DNA of 38,528 bases from Streptomyces albospinus (GTDB lineage Bacteria; Actinomycetota; Actinomycetes; Streptomycetales; Streptomycetaceae). The stretch lies in NCBI RefSeq assembly GCF_014648695.1, contig NZ_BMRP01000004.1, forward strand, positions 1-38,528, in the 5' to 3' direction. This document shows positions 14,268 to 23,215 of the stretch, one piece after another. Position numbers and translations under genes: made by a program. The notes under the pieces are model-generated. The model saw only the letters and a list, made by a program, of their open reading frames with translations, did not search any database and was not told where the DNA came from. Within the stretch, counting starts at the first letter, position 1; the number at the start of each line of letters is the position of its first letter.

Positions 14268-16249
14268 CATGGGGAGGTGGAGGTGATCGCCGGGGCGGAC
14301 GTGACCGAAGCGGTTGCGTGGACGGAAGGGGCCGGAGGGGCGGCCGGTCGCCGGTGCGGCGGCGCGGCGGCCGAGGCGCGCAGCGCCGCCCGGGCCACCG
14401 CGTCCGTGTCCGCCAGCGTGACCGATCCCACCCCGGGGCGCGCCCCGGCGGCCGTCACCCAGTGCACGCCCTCCGTCGGCACCCCGACCGCGAACCGCCG
14501 CGGATGGCGCCGGCCGTCCGCCTTGATGAGGTGGTACGGGCTCGGCGACACATCCAGCCCGCCGGTCTCGTAGCCGTCCGCGGTGTGCGGTCGGCACCCG
14601 CCGTCGGCCAGCAGCCGGGTCAGCAGCGCGTCCCCGGTGCGCCGTAGATCCGGTTCCGGGAGCCGGGCCTCTATCAGGGCCGCCGCCGTGATCCGCGAAC
14701 CCGGCACGTCCGGGGAGGACGCCGTGAAACCGGGCGCCTCCTCCCCGGTTCCCATGTGGACCTCCATGCGGGGGCCGACGACCTCCAGTACTCCCGCCTC
14801 GATGAGCGCCGCCATCTCCTCTATGCGGCGGCGCGGCGGCCCGATGGACAGAAACGCGTTCAGCGGGGTGTACCAGCGGTCCAGATGGTCGCGGCGGGAC
14901 GCGCCCGCCAGCCCGCCGTGATCGACGATCTGCCGCAGCTCGTTGCGCAGATCCCGCAGCACGTCCAGGGAGGCCTTCACGGGGCCCGACACGTTGTCCT
15001 GCCGGGCGTGTGCGACATCCGCGCGCAGATGGTCCAGCAGCCAGCCGCGGAAGTCGGCCCGGCCGGCGAACGGGCGCCCTGCGTGCGGCCGGGAGACGCG
15101 GTCCCAGTCCCAGCGCTCGGCGGGCGCGATACCGAAGGCATCGAGGGCGGCGGCCTCTTGGGGGCTGCCGTGCGCGCTGCCCAAGAAGCGCTCCCGGAAG
15201 GCGTCCGCGAAGCGGCCCCCGGAGCCGTCCGGCGAGCGGCGCGCCAGCAGCGCCTCGTAGAAGACCGCCTCCACCTCCTTGGCGACCAGCGGCCAGACCT
15301 CCGTCAGGAAGTCCGGCAGATCCCCGGAGTCGGCCCGCTTGCGGAAGCCCGCGATGACGTCCGGGGTGAGCAGCAGCGGCAGATGGCGGCCGAGTGCGCC
15401 CTTCGCGTTGTCGCCGCGCGCGTGGTACGGGATGCCGCGCCGGGAACCCGCGTACAGCATCGGCTCGCGGCCGGACGGCAGATACGCCAGCGCGCCGTCC
15501 GCGCCGGGGGCGAACCGGCCGCCGCGGCCGGTCGTCAGCAGCGCCATGTGATCGAAGAAGTTCAGGCCGAGCCCGCGCAGCAGCACCGGACGGCCCGGGG
15601 GCAGCGCCGCCAACTCCCCGGTGAGATCGGCGGGGTTGGCGGGCGGCAGATACGACAGCCCGTGCCCGGCGGCGTAGTCCGCGAAGCGCCGCTGCTGCAC
15701 GTCCGGGACGGTGTCCAGATGGCCCTGCGCCAGGACAACCGCGCCCAGGCCGGGCAGCGTTCGGCCGTCGTCCAGGGTCAGCGACTGGGTGCCGTCGAGG
15801 GCCTCGGTGAGCCGCACCGCGCGGGCCCGGTGCGCGATCACGGTCACGTTCCCGGGGGCCGTCCGCACCGTGTGCCGGAACACCCACTCCAGATAGCGGC
15901 CGTAGAGCGCCCGCCCCGGATAGTCGTCCGGCCCGACGTCGCACCCCTCCCAGGCGTACAGGCTCGGCCCGGTACGGATCGGCCCCGCGCACGCCACGCT
16001 GTCGTCGGTGAACAGCGTGACCTGCGACGCGACGGTGTTCATCAGCAGCTCGGACGGCTGGGCGGTGCGCCACACTTGGCCCGCGCCCGGCGTTGCGGGG
16101 TCGATGACATGCACGGTCAGCCGGGCGCCCGGGGCCAGTTCGGGGGCCGAGGCGCAGATCCGCTCCAGGACACTCGTCCCGCGGGGTCCCGCGCCGACGA
16201 TGGCGATGGCCGGGCCGGCAGGGCGGTCGGCGGGGTGGTCGGCAGCCAA
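14267..16249 (-). CDS. FAD/NAD(P)-binding protein (NAD_binding_9-type)
   Basis: The protein has 660 residues from TTG 16249, which lies behind an excellent GGGAGAG; no ATG or GTG fits, and the open frame further upstream to 16555 lacks coding character. It begins with a Rossmann GAGPRGTSVLERI and continues with the LLMNTVASQVTLF and GRALYGRYLEWVF blocks, a second nucleotide-binding region around LGAVVLAQGHLDTVPD and FFDHMALLTTGRGG. This is the family of large actinobacterial proteins annotated FAD/NAD(P)-binding domain protein or adenylate cyclase-like. It is presumably a flavin-dependent oxidoreductase of unknown substrate. The C-terminal 45 residues are Ala/Pro-rich. An iron link through the neighbouring doxX box is possible but indirect, because a hairpin separates them. 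Confidence 0.8.
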   Translation of the reverse strand: MAADHPADRPAGPAIAIVGAGPRGTSVLERICASAPELAPGARLTVHVIDPATPGAGQVWRTAQPSELLMNTVASQVTLFTDDSVACAGPIRTGPSLYAWEGCDVGPDDYPGRALYGRYLEWVFRHTVRTAPGNVTVIAHRARAVRLTEALDGTQSLTLDDGRTLPGLGAVVLAQGHLDTVPDVQQRRFADYAAGHGLSYLPPANPADLTGELAALPPGRPVLLRGLGLNFFDHMALLTTGRGGRFAPGADGALAYLPSGREPMLYAGSRRGIPYHARGDNAKGALGRHLPLLLTPDVIAGFRKRADSGDLPDFLTEVWPLVAKEVEAVFYEALLARRSPDGSGGRFADAFRERFLGSAHGSPQEAAALDAFGIAPAERWDWDRVSRPHAGRPFAGRADFRGWLLDHLRADVAHARQDNVSGPVKASLDVLRDLRNELRQIVDHGGLAGASRRDHLDRWYTPLNAFLSIGPPRRRIEEMAALIEAGVLEVVGPRMEVHMGTGEEAPGFTASSPDVPGSRITAAALIEARLPEPDLRRTGDALLTRLLADGGCRPHTADGYETGGLDVSPSPYHLIKADGRRHPRRFAVGVPTEGVHWVTAAGARPGVGSVTLADTDAVARAALRASAAAPPHRRPAAPPAPSVHATASVTSAPAITSTSP

Positions 16250-16550
16250 GAGTGGCTCTCCCAGAGGCGGTGGACGGCCGTACGCGGGGGAGCGTGCGGC
16301 CGTCAGGGGGGCGGACGGCAGGCAATCGTGCGCCCTATCATCACCGCCCGAGGCGCCGATACGGCACCCGGCTGGGCAAAAGAATCGGCCGAATTCGCAG
16401 GTGGGCGGCGGGTTGGCCGACAGCTGACGGGTGCCGAACCGCACCGCATCGGCGCGTACGCCGGCAACCTGCACACGGGCGAAGAACCGGGCGACCTCGG
16501 GACCAAAACGCACATTGCCGCCCTGCGGGATCCCGCCCGTCGCCGGAGGC

Positions 16551-16605
16551 CCCACCGCCCGCCGGTGCCCCCGCCCGCCGGTGCCCCCGCCCGGCGGGCG
16601 GTGGG
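16551..16605. terminator. 15-bp inverted repeat with internal direct repeats
   Basis: CCCACCGCCCGCCGG (16551-16565) pairs exactly with 16591-16605. The loop holds two copies of a TGCCCCCGCCC-type unit. It lies just after the stop of the HNH relic and resembles its old terminator. Confidence 0.55.
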
Positions 16606-16612
16606 CGCCGTC

Positions 16613-16822
16613 TCAGCAGCCGGCCAGGATCTTCTTCAGCGCGGCCTCCTCCGCCGGATCCCCGTCGCCCGCGGCCTGGTTGACGCTGTCGGCGACCGCG
16701 ATCGGCTGCGCGTGCGTCAGGTCGTCGGCGAACCCCCGGCGGCGCGCGGTGGTCCACGGCGCGGCGCCGGATCTCCATGCCTCCGAGGGCGGTACGACAC
16801 GGTCGATGTCCAGGGAGGTACG
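16613..16822 (-). pseudogene. HNH endonuclease relic
   Basis: The minus strand reads LDIDRVVPPSEAWRSGA, WTTARRRGFADDLTHAQPIA and SVNQAAGDGDPAEEAALKKI, ending LAGC. Secreted actinobacterial HNH-family nucleases have D-H-V-V-P-L-x-E-A, W-T-T-x-R-R-x-x-F-A-N-D-L and N-Q-x-K-G-D, then about 40 residues including an RC-Y segment before A-E-x-x-x-L. Here the metal/catalytic His of DHVVPL is Arg, the 40 residues after GDxDPAE are missing, and nothing recognisable remains upstream. It is a truncated, internally deleted and catalytically dead copy. Confidence 0.7.
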
Positions 16823-16910
16823 TCCGTGCGGTGGCCGCGTCGGTCGGGACGGGCGGTGCGGCCTGGCGGGCCGGCCGTTCAGTACGAGCGTGCGGAGCAG
16901 CCGGCCCGTC

Positions 16911-16934
16911 GTGGCGTGGCGTGGCGTGGCGTGG
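16911..16934. repeat. GTGGC pentanucleotide repeat
   Basis: Four perfect GTGGC units are followed by GTGG, within the upstream remnant of the HNH relic. A microsatellite of this kind fits relaxed selection. Confidence 0.85.
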
Positions 16935-17101
16935 TGGGGTTGCGGTGCGACGGGTGCCGGGTTGCAGGGTGGCGACATGCGCACGTCGGATCGAGAAGTT
17001 CGCGCGAACGCCCGGGAACCGCCGGGCTGACGGGGTGTCATGCCCGCACCGCGGAACTCAGGTTCGGGTGCCCCGGGCACCCGTCCGCCTACAGTGAGCG
17101 C

Positions 17102-17860
17102 GTGCTCCTGCCGGTCAACGCCACCCTCGGGGTCGTCCTCGCCGTTCTGCTGGTCGCCGCCGTGGCCGTCGCCGCGGTGGCGCGCCTCGGCCATGCACGG
17201 GCCATCGCCCTCGCCGGTGTGCGCGCGGCGGCCCAACTCGCCGCCGTCTCCTACCTCATCGGGTGGGTCGTCGGCGCCCTCCCCTGGCTGCTGTGCTTCC
17301 TCGTCCTGATGTTCGCGGTGGCGGTCCGTACGGCCGGCCGCCGCATCACCCGGAACCGCACCTGGTGGTGGGCCGCCGTACCGATCGCCGTCGGGGTCCT
17401 CCCGGTCGTCGGCCTGCTGCTGCTCACCGGCCTGGTGCCGCCGCGCGGCCTCAGCCTGATCCCGGTCACCGGCATCCTCATCGGCGGGGCGCTGACCGCG
17501 ACCGTCCTCGGCGGGCGGCGGGCACTGGACGAGCTGGAGTTGCGGCGCGGGGAGTTCGAGGCGGGGCTGGCGCTGGGGCTGCTGGACCGGGACGCGCGGA
17601 TGGAGGTGGCCCGCCCGGCCGCGTCGGACGCCCTGCTTCCGGGGCTCGACCAGACCAGAACGGTGGGGTTGGTCACACTTCCCGGCGCGTTCGTGGGCAT
17701 GCTGCTGGGCGGCGCCTCGCCCGTACAGGCGGGTGCGGTGCAGCTGTTCGTCCTGGTCGCGCTGCTGGCCGTGCAGGCGTCGTCGTGCGCGGTGGTGCTG
17801 GAGCTGGTGGCACGCGGGCGGATCCACCGCGTACCCTTGCCGGCAGCAGAAGGGGAGTAG
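17102..17860 (+). CDS. FetB-like (UPF0014) membrane permease
   Basis: A 252-residue protein of about seven helices with the FetB signatures: RAAAQLAAVSYLIGWV near the N-terminus, IPVTGILIGGALTATVLGGR in the middle, the cytosolic EFEAGLALGLLDRDARMEV stretch and TVGLVTLPGAFVGMLLGGAS. FetAB exports iron in E. coli and UPF0014 members handle metals. No FetA-type ATPase is adjacent on either side, so the partner must lie elsewhere. GTG 17102 follows TACAGT by six bases, the arrangement of a leaderless transcript. Its stop codon lies within a manganese riboswitch that leads the next gene, so the two may share a transcript. Confidence 0.85.
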   Translation: MLLPVNATLGVVLAVLLVAAVAVAAVARLGHARAIALAGVRAAAQLAAVSYLIGWVVGALPWLLCFLVLMFAVAVRTAGRRITRNRTWWWAAVPIAVGVLPVVGLLLLTGLVPPRGLSLIPVTGILIGGALTATVLGGRRALDELELRRGEFEAGLALGLLDRDARMEVARPAASDALLPGLDQTRTVGLVTLPGAFVGMLLGGASPVQAGAVQLFVLVALLAVQASSCAVVLELVARGRIHRVPLPAAEGE

Positions 17861-17982
17861 CTCTTCGCCGGGATTGTCGACATACTGCTCAGCTCGTCTG
17901 AGCCGGCGCCCGGAGGCGCGGTAGGTATCGCAGTGCGACGCGGTACGTATCCCTACGCGCCAGCGAGACCTTCGGCCGCAGT
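17851..17982 (+). promoter_or_regulatory. yybP-ykoY manganese riboswitch
   Basis: The conserved blocks appear in order: GGGGAGTAGC at 17852-17861, GTCGACATACTGCTC at about 17876-17890, TGAGCCGGCGCCCGG after it, and the closing GCGAGACCTTCGGCC at about 17964-17978. These match the Mn2+-sensing yybP-ykoY aptamer (for example the alx leader). It ends about 80 bases before the GDT1-like exporter start at 18062. Mn2+ should switch the exporter on. The TAG in the first block is also the stop codon of the upstream gene. Confidence 0.85.
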
Positions 17983-18061
17983 GTTCGACGCTGCCGTGCC
18001 GAAGCGACCCCACTTCCCGGGCCCCTTTGGTGCGGCCCGACCGATCGAGGTAATCCACCCC

Positions 18062-18643
18062 GTGTTCAGCCTTACCGTCGCCGCCATCGTCTTCGGCGTC
18101 ATCTTCCTTGCCGAGCTGCCCGACAAGACCGCCCTGGCGAGCCTGATGCTCGGTACCCGCTACCGCGCCTCGTACGTCTTCGTGGGCGTCGCCGCCGCCT
18201 TCCTCGTGCATGTCGTTCTCGCCATCGCGGCCGGCAGCGTGCTGACCCTGCTCCCGCACCGCCTCGTCCAGGCCGTGGTCGGCGTGCTGTTCCTGGCGGG
18301 CGCGGCCGTGCTGCTGTTCCGCAAGGGCGACGACGAGGAAGACGTGGTCAAGCCCGCCGACCAGAGCTTCTGGAAGGTCTCCGGGGCGGGCTTCATGATG
18401 ATCCTGGTCGCCGAGTTCGGCGACCTGACCCAGATCATGACCGCCAACCTCGCGGCCCGCTACAACGACCCGGTTTCCGTCGGTATCGGCGCCGTACTGG
18501 GCCTGTGGGCCGTGGCAGGGTTGGGCATCCTGGGCGGACGGACGCTGATGAAGCGGGTGCCGCTGCGACTGATCACCAAGATCGCGGCAGCGGTGATGGC
18601 CGTGCTCGCCGGCTTCAGTCTGTACGAGGCAGCCGTGGGGTGA
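18062..18643 (+). CDS. GDT1/TMEM165 (UPF0016) family manganese exporter
   Basis: The 193-residue protein has six predicted helices in two homologous halves, each with the family motif E-x-G/P-D-K/L-T: ELPDKTALAS at residues 18-27 and EFGDLTQIM at about 118-126. A short acidic loop (KGDDEEDVVKP) separates the halves. Bacterial members (MneA/Mnx) export Mn2+ or exchange Ca2+/Mn2+ for protons. GTG 18062 is preferred, behind GAGG; the open frame extends to 17933, but that part is the riboswitch. The upstream Mn2+ riboswitch agrees fully with the function. Confidence 0.9.
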   Translation: MFSLTVAAIVFGVIFLAELPDKTALASLMLGTRYRASYVFVGVAAAFLVHVVLAIAAGSVLTLLPHRLVQAVVGVLFLAGAAVLLFRKGDDEEDVVKPADQSFWKVSGAGFMMILVAEFGDLTQIMTANLAARYNDPVSVGIGAVLGLWAVAGLGILGGRTLMKRVPLRLITKIAAAVMAVLAGFSLYEAAVG

Positions 18644-18736
18644 GGGGCGGTGCGGCCGGGCCCGTGACCCGCCGTTCGGCCGCCGGTGTGCGGCTCGGTG
18701 CGCGCGGCATGCGGCGCGACCCGAGCGACCTGCGGC

Positions 18737-19399
18737 TCAGTTCGTGACGTGCACGGCGATCGCGCCGTCCGGCAGGGCCTCGATGCGGATCCCGTTGAGG
18801 TCGCGGACGTGGGCGGTGGGGGCGTGGGCGGCGGCGCGGTCGCCGACGCCGACGACCCGCATCCCCGCGTCCCGGCCCGCCGCGATGCCCGCCTCGGAGT
18901 CCTCGAAGACCAGGCAGTCCGCGGGCGCGAAGCCCAGCTCGGCGGCGCCCTTGAGGAACCCCTCCGGGTCGGGCTTGCTGGCGCTCACGCTCTCCGCCGT
19001 GATCCGTACGGCCGGCATGGGCAGCCCCGCGGCCTCCATCCGGGCGTCGGAGAGGGCGATGTCGGCGGAGGTCACCAGGGCGTGCGGCAGCCCGGCGAGG
19101 GCGGCCATGAAAGCCGGTGCGCCCGGTACCGGCACCACGCCCTCGGTGTCGGAGGTCTCCTGCGCCAGCATCCGGCGGTTGTCCGCCATGTTCAGCTCCA
19201 TCGGGCGGTCCGGCAGGAGCGCGGCCATGGTCGCCCAGCCCTGGCGCCCGTGGACGACCTGGAGGACGTCGTCCGCCGAAAGCCCCTGCTCGGCCGCCCA
19301 GCGCCGCCAGCAGCGCTCCACGACGGCCTCGGAGTTCACGATCGTGCTGTCCATGTCCAGCAGCAGGGCGCGGGCTATGAGCGTGGTGGTGGCCGTCAT
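18737..19399 (-). CDS. HAD-superfamily phosphatase (subfamily IA)
   Basis: A 220-residue HAD protein with all four motifs: I, DMDST at residues 15-19 (nucleophile Asp15); II, LVTSAD; III, SKPDPEGFLKG; IV, VFEDSEAG. An alpha-helical cap lies between motifs I and II, as in sugar- and glycolate-phosphatases of subfamily IA. The sequence resembles YfbT/Gpp-type small sugar-phosphate phosphatases, but the substrate is not deducible. ATG 19399 has AGGAG eight bases upstream. It converges with the Mn exporter. Confidence 0.85.
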   Translation of the reverse strand: MTATTTLIARALLLDMDSTIVNSEAVVERCWRRWAAEQGLSADDVLQVVHGRQGWATMAALLPDRPMELNMADNRRMLAQETSDTEGVVPVPGAPAFMAALAGLPHALVTSADIALSDARMEAAGLPMPAVRITAESVSASKPDPEGFLKGAAELGFAPADCLVFEDSEAGIAAGRDAGMRVVGVGDRAAAHAPTAHVRDLNGIRIEALPDGAIAVHVTN

Positions 19400-19606
19400 C
19401 GGCGGGCTCCTGGGCGCTATCGCTGGCGGGACGGTGCGGAGAAGAACACAAGCGGTCCCGCCCGCCGGTCAGGGAATGCGGGCGGAACCACTTTGTTTCT
19501 ACACGATACAAAGCGCCATGGGGGACCGACAAGCCGCCCTGGTCCGGGACGGCCATGAGGTCCGTCACGGCACCGGGGGAGCGGCGGGCGGGCCCCCGAT
19601 CCGCCG

Positions 19607-20692
19607 TCACGGCTCCCGGGTGCGCGATTCGAGGGACGCCCGGGTCGGTGTCCCGTAGACGCCGTCGGGGTCGTCGTGCACCCCGTAGGTCTGCTGGTAG
19701 CGCGATACGGCGTCCCGTACCGCCGTGCCGTACCGGCCGTCGGCCGGGCCCGCGTAGAGCGCCAGCTGCCGCAGCCGGCCCTGGAGCTCGGTGACCTCCG
19801 GGCCGCTGGAGCCCTCGCGGAGCACGATCGGGCCGGTGGGCGGGGCGCTGGGGGAGCTGCCGCCGGGACTGTCCGTCACGCTGCCGGATGCCTGGACCGG
19901 GGCTTGGGGGCGCGGCGTCGCCGCGGTCTTGTGGAGCGTCGCGGTGGTCGCGGGGGCCGTGCGGTGGGGAGTGGCCGAGGCGGCGGAGGAGTGGTGGGCG
20001 GTCGGTGCGGGGGCGGTGTCGCGGTCGTCGGTCGGGATGGTCGCGGTGGGGGTGACGGTGCCGCCGTCGGGCGGGGCCGCCCGGTCCCGCCCGACGCCCG
20101 GCAGTGCGTCGGTGCCGACCAGGATCGCGGTGGCGGCCACCGCCGCTCCCGTGACGGCCAGAACGGCGGGGAGCACCCGGCGGCGGCGCCCGGAGGGGGC
20201 GGCCGTGTGCGGGGCGGGCGGTTCGGGGGGCGGGGACGAGGTGAGGGTGGGGGAGGTCGGGCCGCGGCGGTGGTGCGCCAGGGAGGGCGGCGCGTAGGTA
20301 TCCGGGGATATGGGAGGTGGTGTCAGGGGAGCGGGGGCGTGCGGCGCGGCGTCGGATCCGCGCGATGGGCCGGCTGTCCGGCCTCCGGCGACGTGGTCGA
20401 GGGCTGTCCGGTCAGGAGCCCGGTCGGCTATGTGGACCGCGGCATCCACCCCGGGTAAGCCGTCCAGGTCGTCCAGATCGTCCAGCCGGTGGCGCCCGTC
20501 CGCCCCGCCGTCGTACGCGGCATCGCCTGCCCCGTCCTCGTCCGGGCCGCCGCCCTCGCCGTCCGGTAAGGACACATAGGGCCGGAGCCGCAGCGGGTCG
20601 AAGTCCGCCGCCTCGGCAGCCGCGCACAGGCAGGTGGGCCGGCCGTCGCCGCGTACGGGGGCTGAGCAGTGCGGGCAGGACGATGCCGTCAC
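19607..20692 (-). CDS. Membrane-anchored peptidoglycan-binding protein with zinc ribbon
   Basis: The 361-residue protein starts at GTG 20692 behind GAGGGG. Domains in order are an N-terminal zinc-ribbon-like CPHC...CLC (residues 6-23), a long Pro/Ser/Asp-rich cytosolic linker, one membrane helix VLPAVLAVTGAAVAATAILV (about 171-190), a Thr/Ala/Pro-rich extracellular linker and a C-terminal PG_binding_1 domain. That domain carries LREGSSGPEVTELQGRLRQL, YAGPADGRYG and DAVSRYQQTYGV. The protein should tie the membrane to the cell wall. No catalytic domain is present. Streptomyces carries several such proteins of unknown role. Confidence 0.82.
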   Translation of the reverse strand: MTASSCPHCSAPVRGDGRPTCLCAAAEAADFDPLRLRPYVSLPDGEGGGPDEDGAGDAAYDGGADGRHRLDDLDDLDGLPGVDAAVHIADRAPDRTALDHVAGGRTAGPSRGSDAAPHAPAPLTPPPISPDTYAPPSLAHHRRGPTSPTLTSSPPPEPPAPHTAAPSGRRRRVLPAVLAVTGAAVAATAILVGTDALPGVGRDRAAPPDGGTVTPTATIPTDDRDTAPAPTAHHSSAASATPHRTAPATTATLHKTAATPRPQAPVQASGSVTDSPGGSSPSAPPTGPIVLREGSSGPEVTELQGRLRQLALYAGPADGRYGTAVRDAVSRYQQTYGVHDDPDGVYGTPTRASLESRTREP

Positions 20693-21067
20693 GGGTGGTC
20701 CCCTCTCTGGAAGCTCGGGCCGGCAGCCGATTATTCAGAGCCCGCCCCCGTCCGCGCAGGCGCTCCACGACATCCGCCGGGTGTACCCCGGGTGTCTTCA
20801 AGGTGAACGCCGAAACCCCCGGCCCCTCAGCGGGCCATATCGGTCGGAACCGCCCAGGATGGGAGGAGGGCTGAGGGGCGTTCCCGTACGGGTCGGATGT
20901 CCCGGCACCGGCCCGACGGCTGGAAGGGAGGAGCCGAACCCGACGGCCGGAGGGTGCCACGCCGGGCGAGGGACGGTCCCCGGACAACGGACAGACCGGA
21001 CAGGGGGGCGGGGCCGAAGGACGAGGGACAGCGGGGCCAAAAGACAAGGGACGAGAGGGAGACGCTC
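20693..21067. other. 375-bp divergent intergenic region
   Basis: It separates the peptidoglycan-binding gene (leftward) from the DHA2 exporter (rightward). No classical promoter is clear. Loosely repeated GGACA, GACGG and GGGAGG motifs lie at 20930-21060, and a good ribosome site GAGGGAG directly precedes 21068. Binding sites for the exporter's own MarR-like domain might lie here, but no strict palindrome is visible. Confidence 0.4.
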
Positions 21068-23146
21068 ATGGCGCAGGACACCAGCGCTCCTGCCGTTGCC
21101 GGCGAGGGACGGTCCCGGCGGACGGTCCTCGTCGCGATCGGCGCGCTGTTGCTCGGCATGCTCATCGCGGCGCTCGACCAGACCATCGTCGCCACCGCGC
21201 TGCCCACGATCGTCAGCGACCTCGGCGGGCTCAACCACCTCTCCTGGGTGGTCACCGCCTATCTGCTGGCGTCGACGGCGGCGACGCCCCTCTGGGGCAA
21301 GCTCGGTGACCTGTACGGCCGCAAGAAGCTGTTCCAGACCGCCATCGTGATCTTCCTGATCGGCTCGGTGCTGTGCGGGATCGCCCAGAACATGAGGCAG
21401 CTCATCGGCTTCCGGGCGCTCCAGGGCCTCGGCGGCGGCGGCCTGATCGTGCTGTCGATGGCGATCGTCGGGGACATCGTCCCGCCCCGCGAACGCGGCA
21501 AGTACCAGGGGCTGTTCGGCGCCGTGTTCGGCGCCATGAGCGTCCTCGGGCCGCTGCTCGGCGGGCTGTTCGTCGACCATCTCAGCTGGCGCTGGGTGTT
21601 CTACATCAACGTCCCCATCGGGGCGATCGCGCTCGCCGTCATCGCCGCCGTGCTGCACATACCGGTCCACCGCACCCCGCACCGCATCGACTACCTGGGC
21701 ACCGCCATGATCGCCGCGGTGGCCGCCTGCCTGGTCCTGATGACCTCGCTCGGCGGCGTCACCTACCCCTGGGATTCCTGGCAGATCGAGGGACTAGGGG
21801 TGCTCGGTGTCGTCCTGCTGGGCCTGTTCGTCCTCGTGGAGCGGCGGGCCGCGGAACCCGTACTGCCGCTGCGGCTGTTCCGGATGCGGACGTTCAGGCT
21901 CACCGCGATCATCGGCTTCGTCATCGGCTTCGCGATGTTCGGATCGATGACGTACCTGCCGACGTTCCTCCAGGTCGTGCAGCGGGTCTCGCCGACCATG
22001 TCCGGTGTGCACATGCTGCCGATGGTGCTCGGCATGCTGATCTCCTCGACCGCCTCCGGGCAGATCGTGTCCCGTACGGGCCGCTACAAGGTCTTCCCGA
22101 TCACCGGCACCGCCGTGGTCACCCTCGGCCTGCTCCTGCTGCACCAGCTCGATCCGTCCACCAGCGTCGCCCTGATGAGCACCTACTTCTTCGTCTTCGG
22201 CTTCGGACTCGGCCTGGTCATGCAGGTGCTGGTACTCATCGTGCAGAACGCGGTCCCCTACCAGGACCTGGGGGTCGCCACCTCCGGAGCGACCTTCTTC
22301 CGCTCCATCGGCGCCTCGTTCGGCGTCTCCATCTTCGGCACGATCTTCACCAACCAGCTCGGCCCGCGGATCGCCGACGCCCTTGCCGGAGCACAACTCC
22401 CGCCCGGTGTCACGGCGTCGAGGATCGCCCAGGACCCGCGGGCCGTCGCGCATCTGCCGCCCGCCCAGGCCGCCGGCGTCCTCAACGCCTACTCCCTCTC
22501 CATCACCGACGTCTTCCTCTACGCCGTCCCGGTCGTCCTCGTCGCGTTCGCCCTGGCCTGGTTCCTCCGGGAGGAGCCGCTCCGCAGCAGTGTCACCGCA
22601 CCCGACACCACCGAAGTCCTCAGCTCCAACCCCGTCGAGCGGTCGTCCCGCGACGAGTGCGCCCGCGCGCTCTCGAAGCTCGGCAGCATGGCAGGCCGCA
22701 AGGACATCTACGAGAAGATCACCGCACGAGCCGGACTGGACCTCAAACCGGCGGCCAGCTGGATGCTGTTGCGCATCTACCGCTACGGCTCGGTGGAACC
22801 GGCGCTGCTCGCGGAGCGCAGCAGCGTGCCGCTCGGGGTGGTCGCCGAGGGAGCACGGCAGGTCGAGGAACGCGGCCTGGCGCAGCGCGAGGGGCTGACG
22901 CTGCTCCTCACCGACCGCGGCCGGGAGGTCGCGGACCGGCTCTCCGCGGCCCGTCAGCAGTCGCTGGCGGAGATGCTGGGCGACTGGTGGACCAGAGACC
23001 GGCCCACCGACCTCACCGAACTCGTCAAGGAGCTGTCGGCCGAACTGTGCGGCTCGGATGCCGAGGAACCGACCAACGGTGACGCCCGCCCGCCGGTATC
23101 GCGCACGACGCCGCGCACACCCCGACCACCGGACATGGCGAAGTGA
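21068..23146 (+). CDS. DHA2-type multidrug exporter fused to a MarR-like winged helix
   Basis: A 692-residue protein. Residues 18-515 form a 14-helix DHA2 (EmrB/QacA) drug:proton antiporter, with [17 protein letters not shown] at helix 1, motif [12 protein letters not shown] and motif C-like [18 protein letters not shown]. Residues 520-660 are soluble and read like a MarR winged helix ([50 protein letters not shown]). A Pro/Thr tail follows. ATG 21068 has GAGGGAG upstream; the open frame to 20897 is not coding-like. The soluble domain would lie in the cytosol and could sense drug, gate transport or bind DNA at the membrane. I recall similar annotated fusions in actinobacteria but no defined mechanism. 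Confidence 0.88.
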   Translation: MAQDTSAPAVAGEGRSRRTVLVAIGALLLGMLIAALDQTIVATALPTIVSDLGGLNHLSWVVTAYLLASTAATPLWGKLGDLYGRKKLFQTAIVIFLIGSVLCGIAQNMRQLIGFRALQGLGGGGLIVLSMAIVGDIVPPRERGKYQGLFGAVFGAMSVLGPLLGGLFVDHLSWRWVFYINVPIGAIALAVIAAVLHIPVHRTPHRIDYLGTAMIAAVAACLVLMTSLGGVTYPWDSWQIEGLGVLGVVLLGLFVLVERRAAEPVLPLRLFRMRTFRLTAIIGFVIGFAMFGSMTYLPTFLQVVQRVSPTMSGVHMLPMVLGMLISSTASGQIVSRTGRYKVFPITGTAVVTLGLLLLHQLDPSTSVALMSTYFFVFGFGLGLVMQVLVLIVQNAVPYQDLGVATSGATFFRSIGASFGVSIFGTIFTNQLGPRIADALAGAQLPPGVTASRIAQDPRAVAHLPPAQAAGVLNAYSLSITDVFLYAVPVVLVAFALAWFLREEPLRSSVTAPDTTEVLSSNPVERSSRDECARALSKLGSMAGRKDIYEKITARAGLDLKPAASWMLLRIYRYGSVEPALLAERSSVPLGVVAEGARQVEERGLAQREGLTLLLTDRGREVADRLSAARQQSLAEMLGDWWTRDRPTDLTELVKELSAELCGSDAEEPTNGDARPPVSRTTPRTPRPPDMAK

Positions 23147-23161
23147 GCAACGGGCAGGGAT

Positions 23162-23190
23162 GGTGAGGGGTGAGGGGTGAGGGGTGAGGG
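23162..23190. repeat. GGTGAGG heptanucleotide repeat
   Basis: Four tandem copies of GGTGAGG (23162-23189) lie in the gap between the convergent exporter and GNAT genes. No function is evident. Confidence 0.85.
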
Positions 23191-23215
23191 GCCCTGTTTC
23201 CTGCGCGTCCCCCAA

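Noticed and set aside
14244..16325. A 693-codon minus frame parallel to the FAD/NAD(P) gene
   Set aside because: It is the +1 shadow of the true frame, dominated by Arg, Gly, Pro and Ala, and lacks the Rossmann and other motifs.
14756..17860. A 1034-codon plus-strand open frame
   Set aside because: Only its last 253 codons are a gene (the FetB-like permease). The rest is antisense to the FAD/NAD(P) gene and the HNH relic and has no domain; such long shadow frames are normal at this GC content.
18062..18643. LysE or TerC identity for the Mn exporter
   Set aside because: The two E-x-x-D-x-T motifs in each half and the Mn riboswitch identify the GDT1/UPF0016 family.
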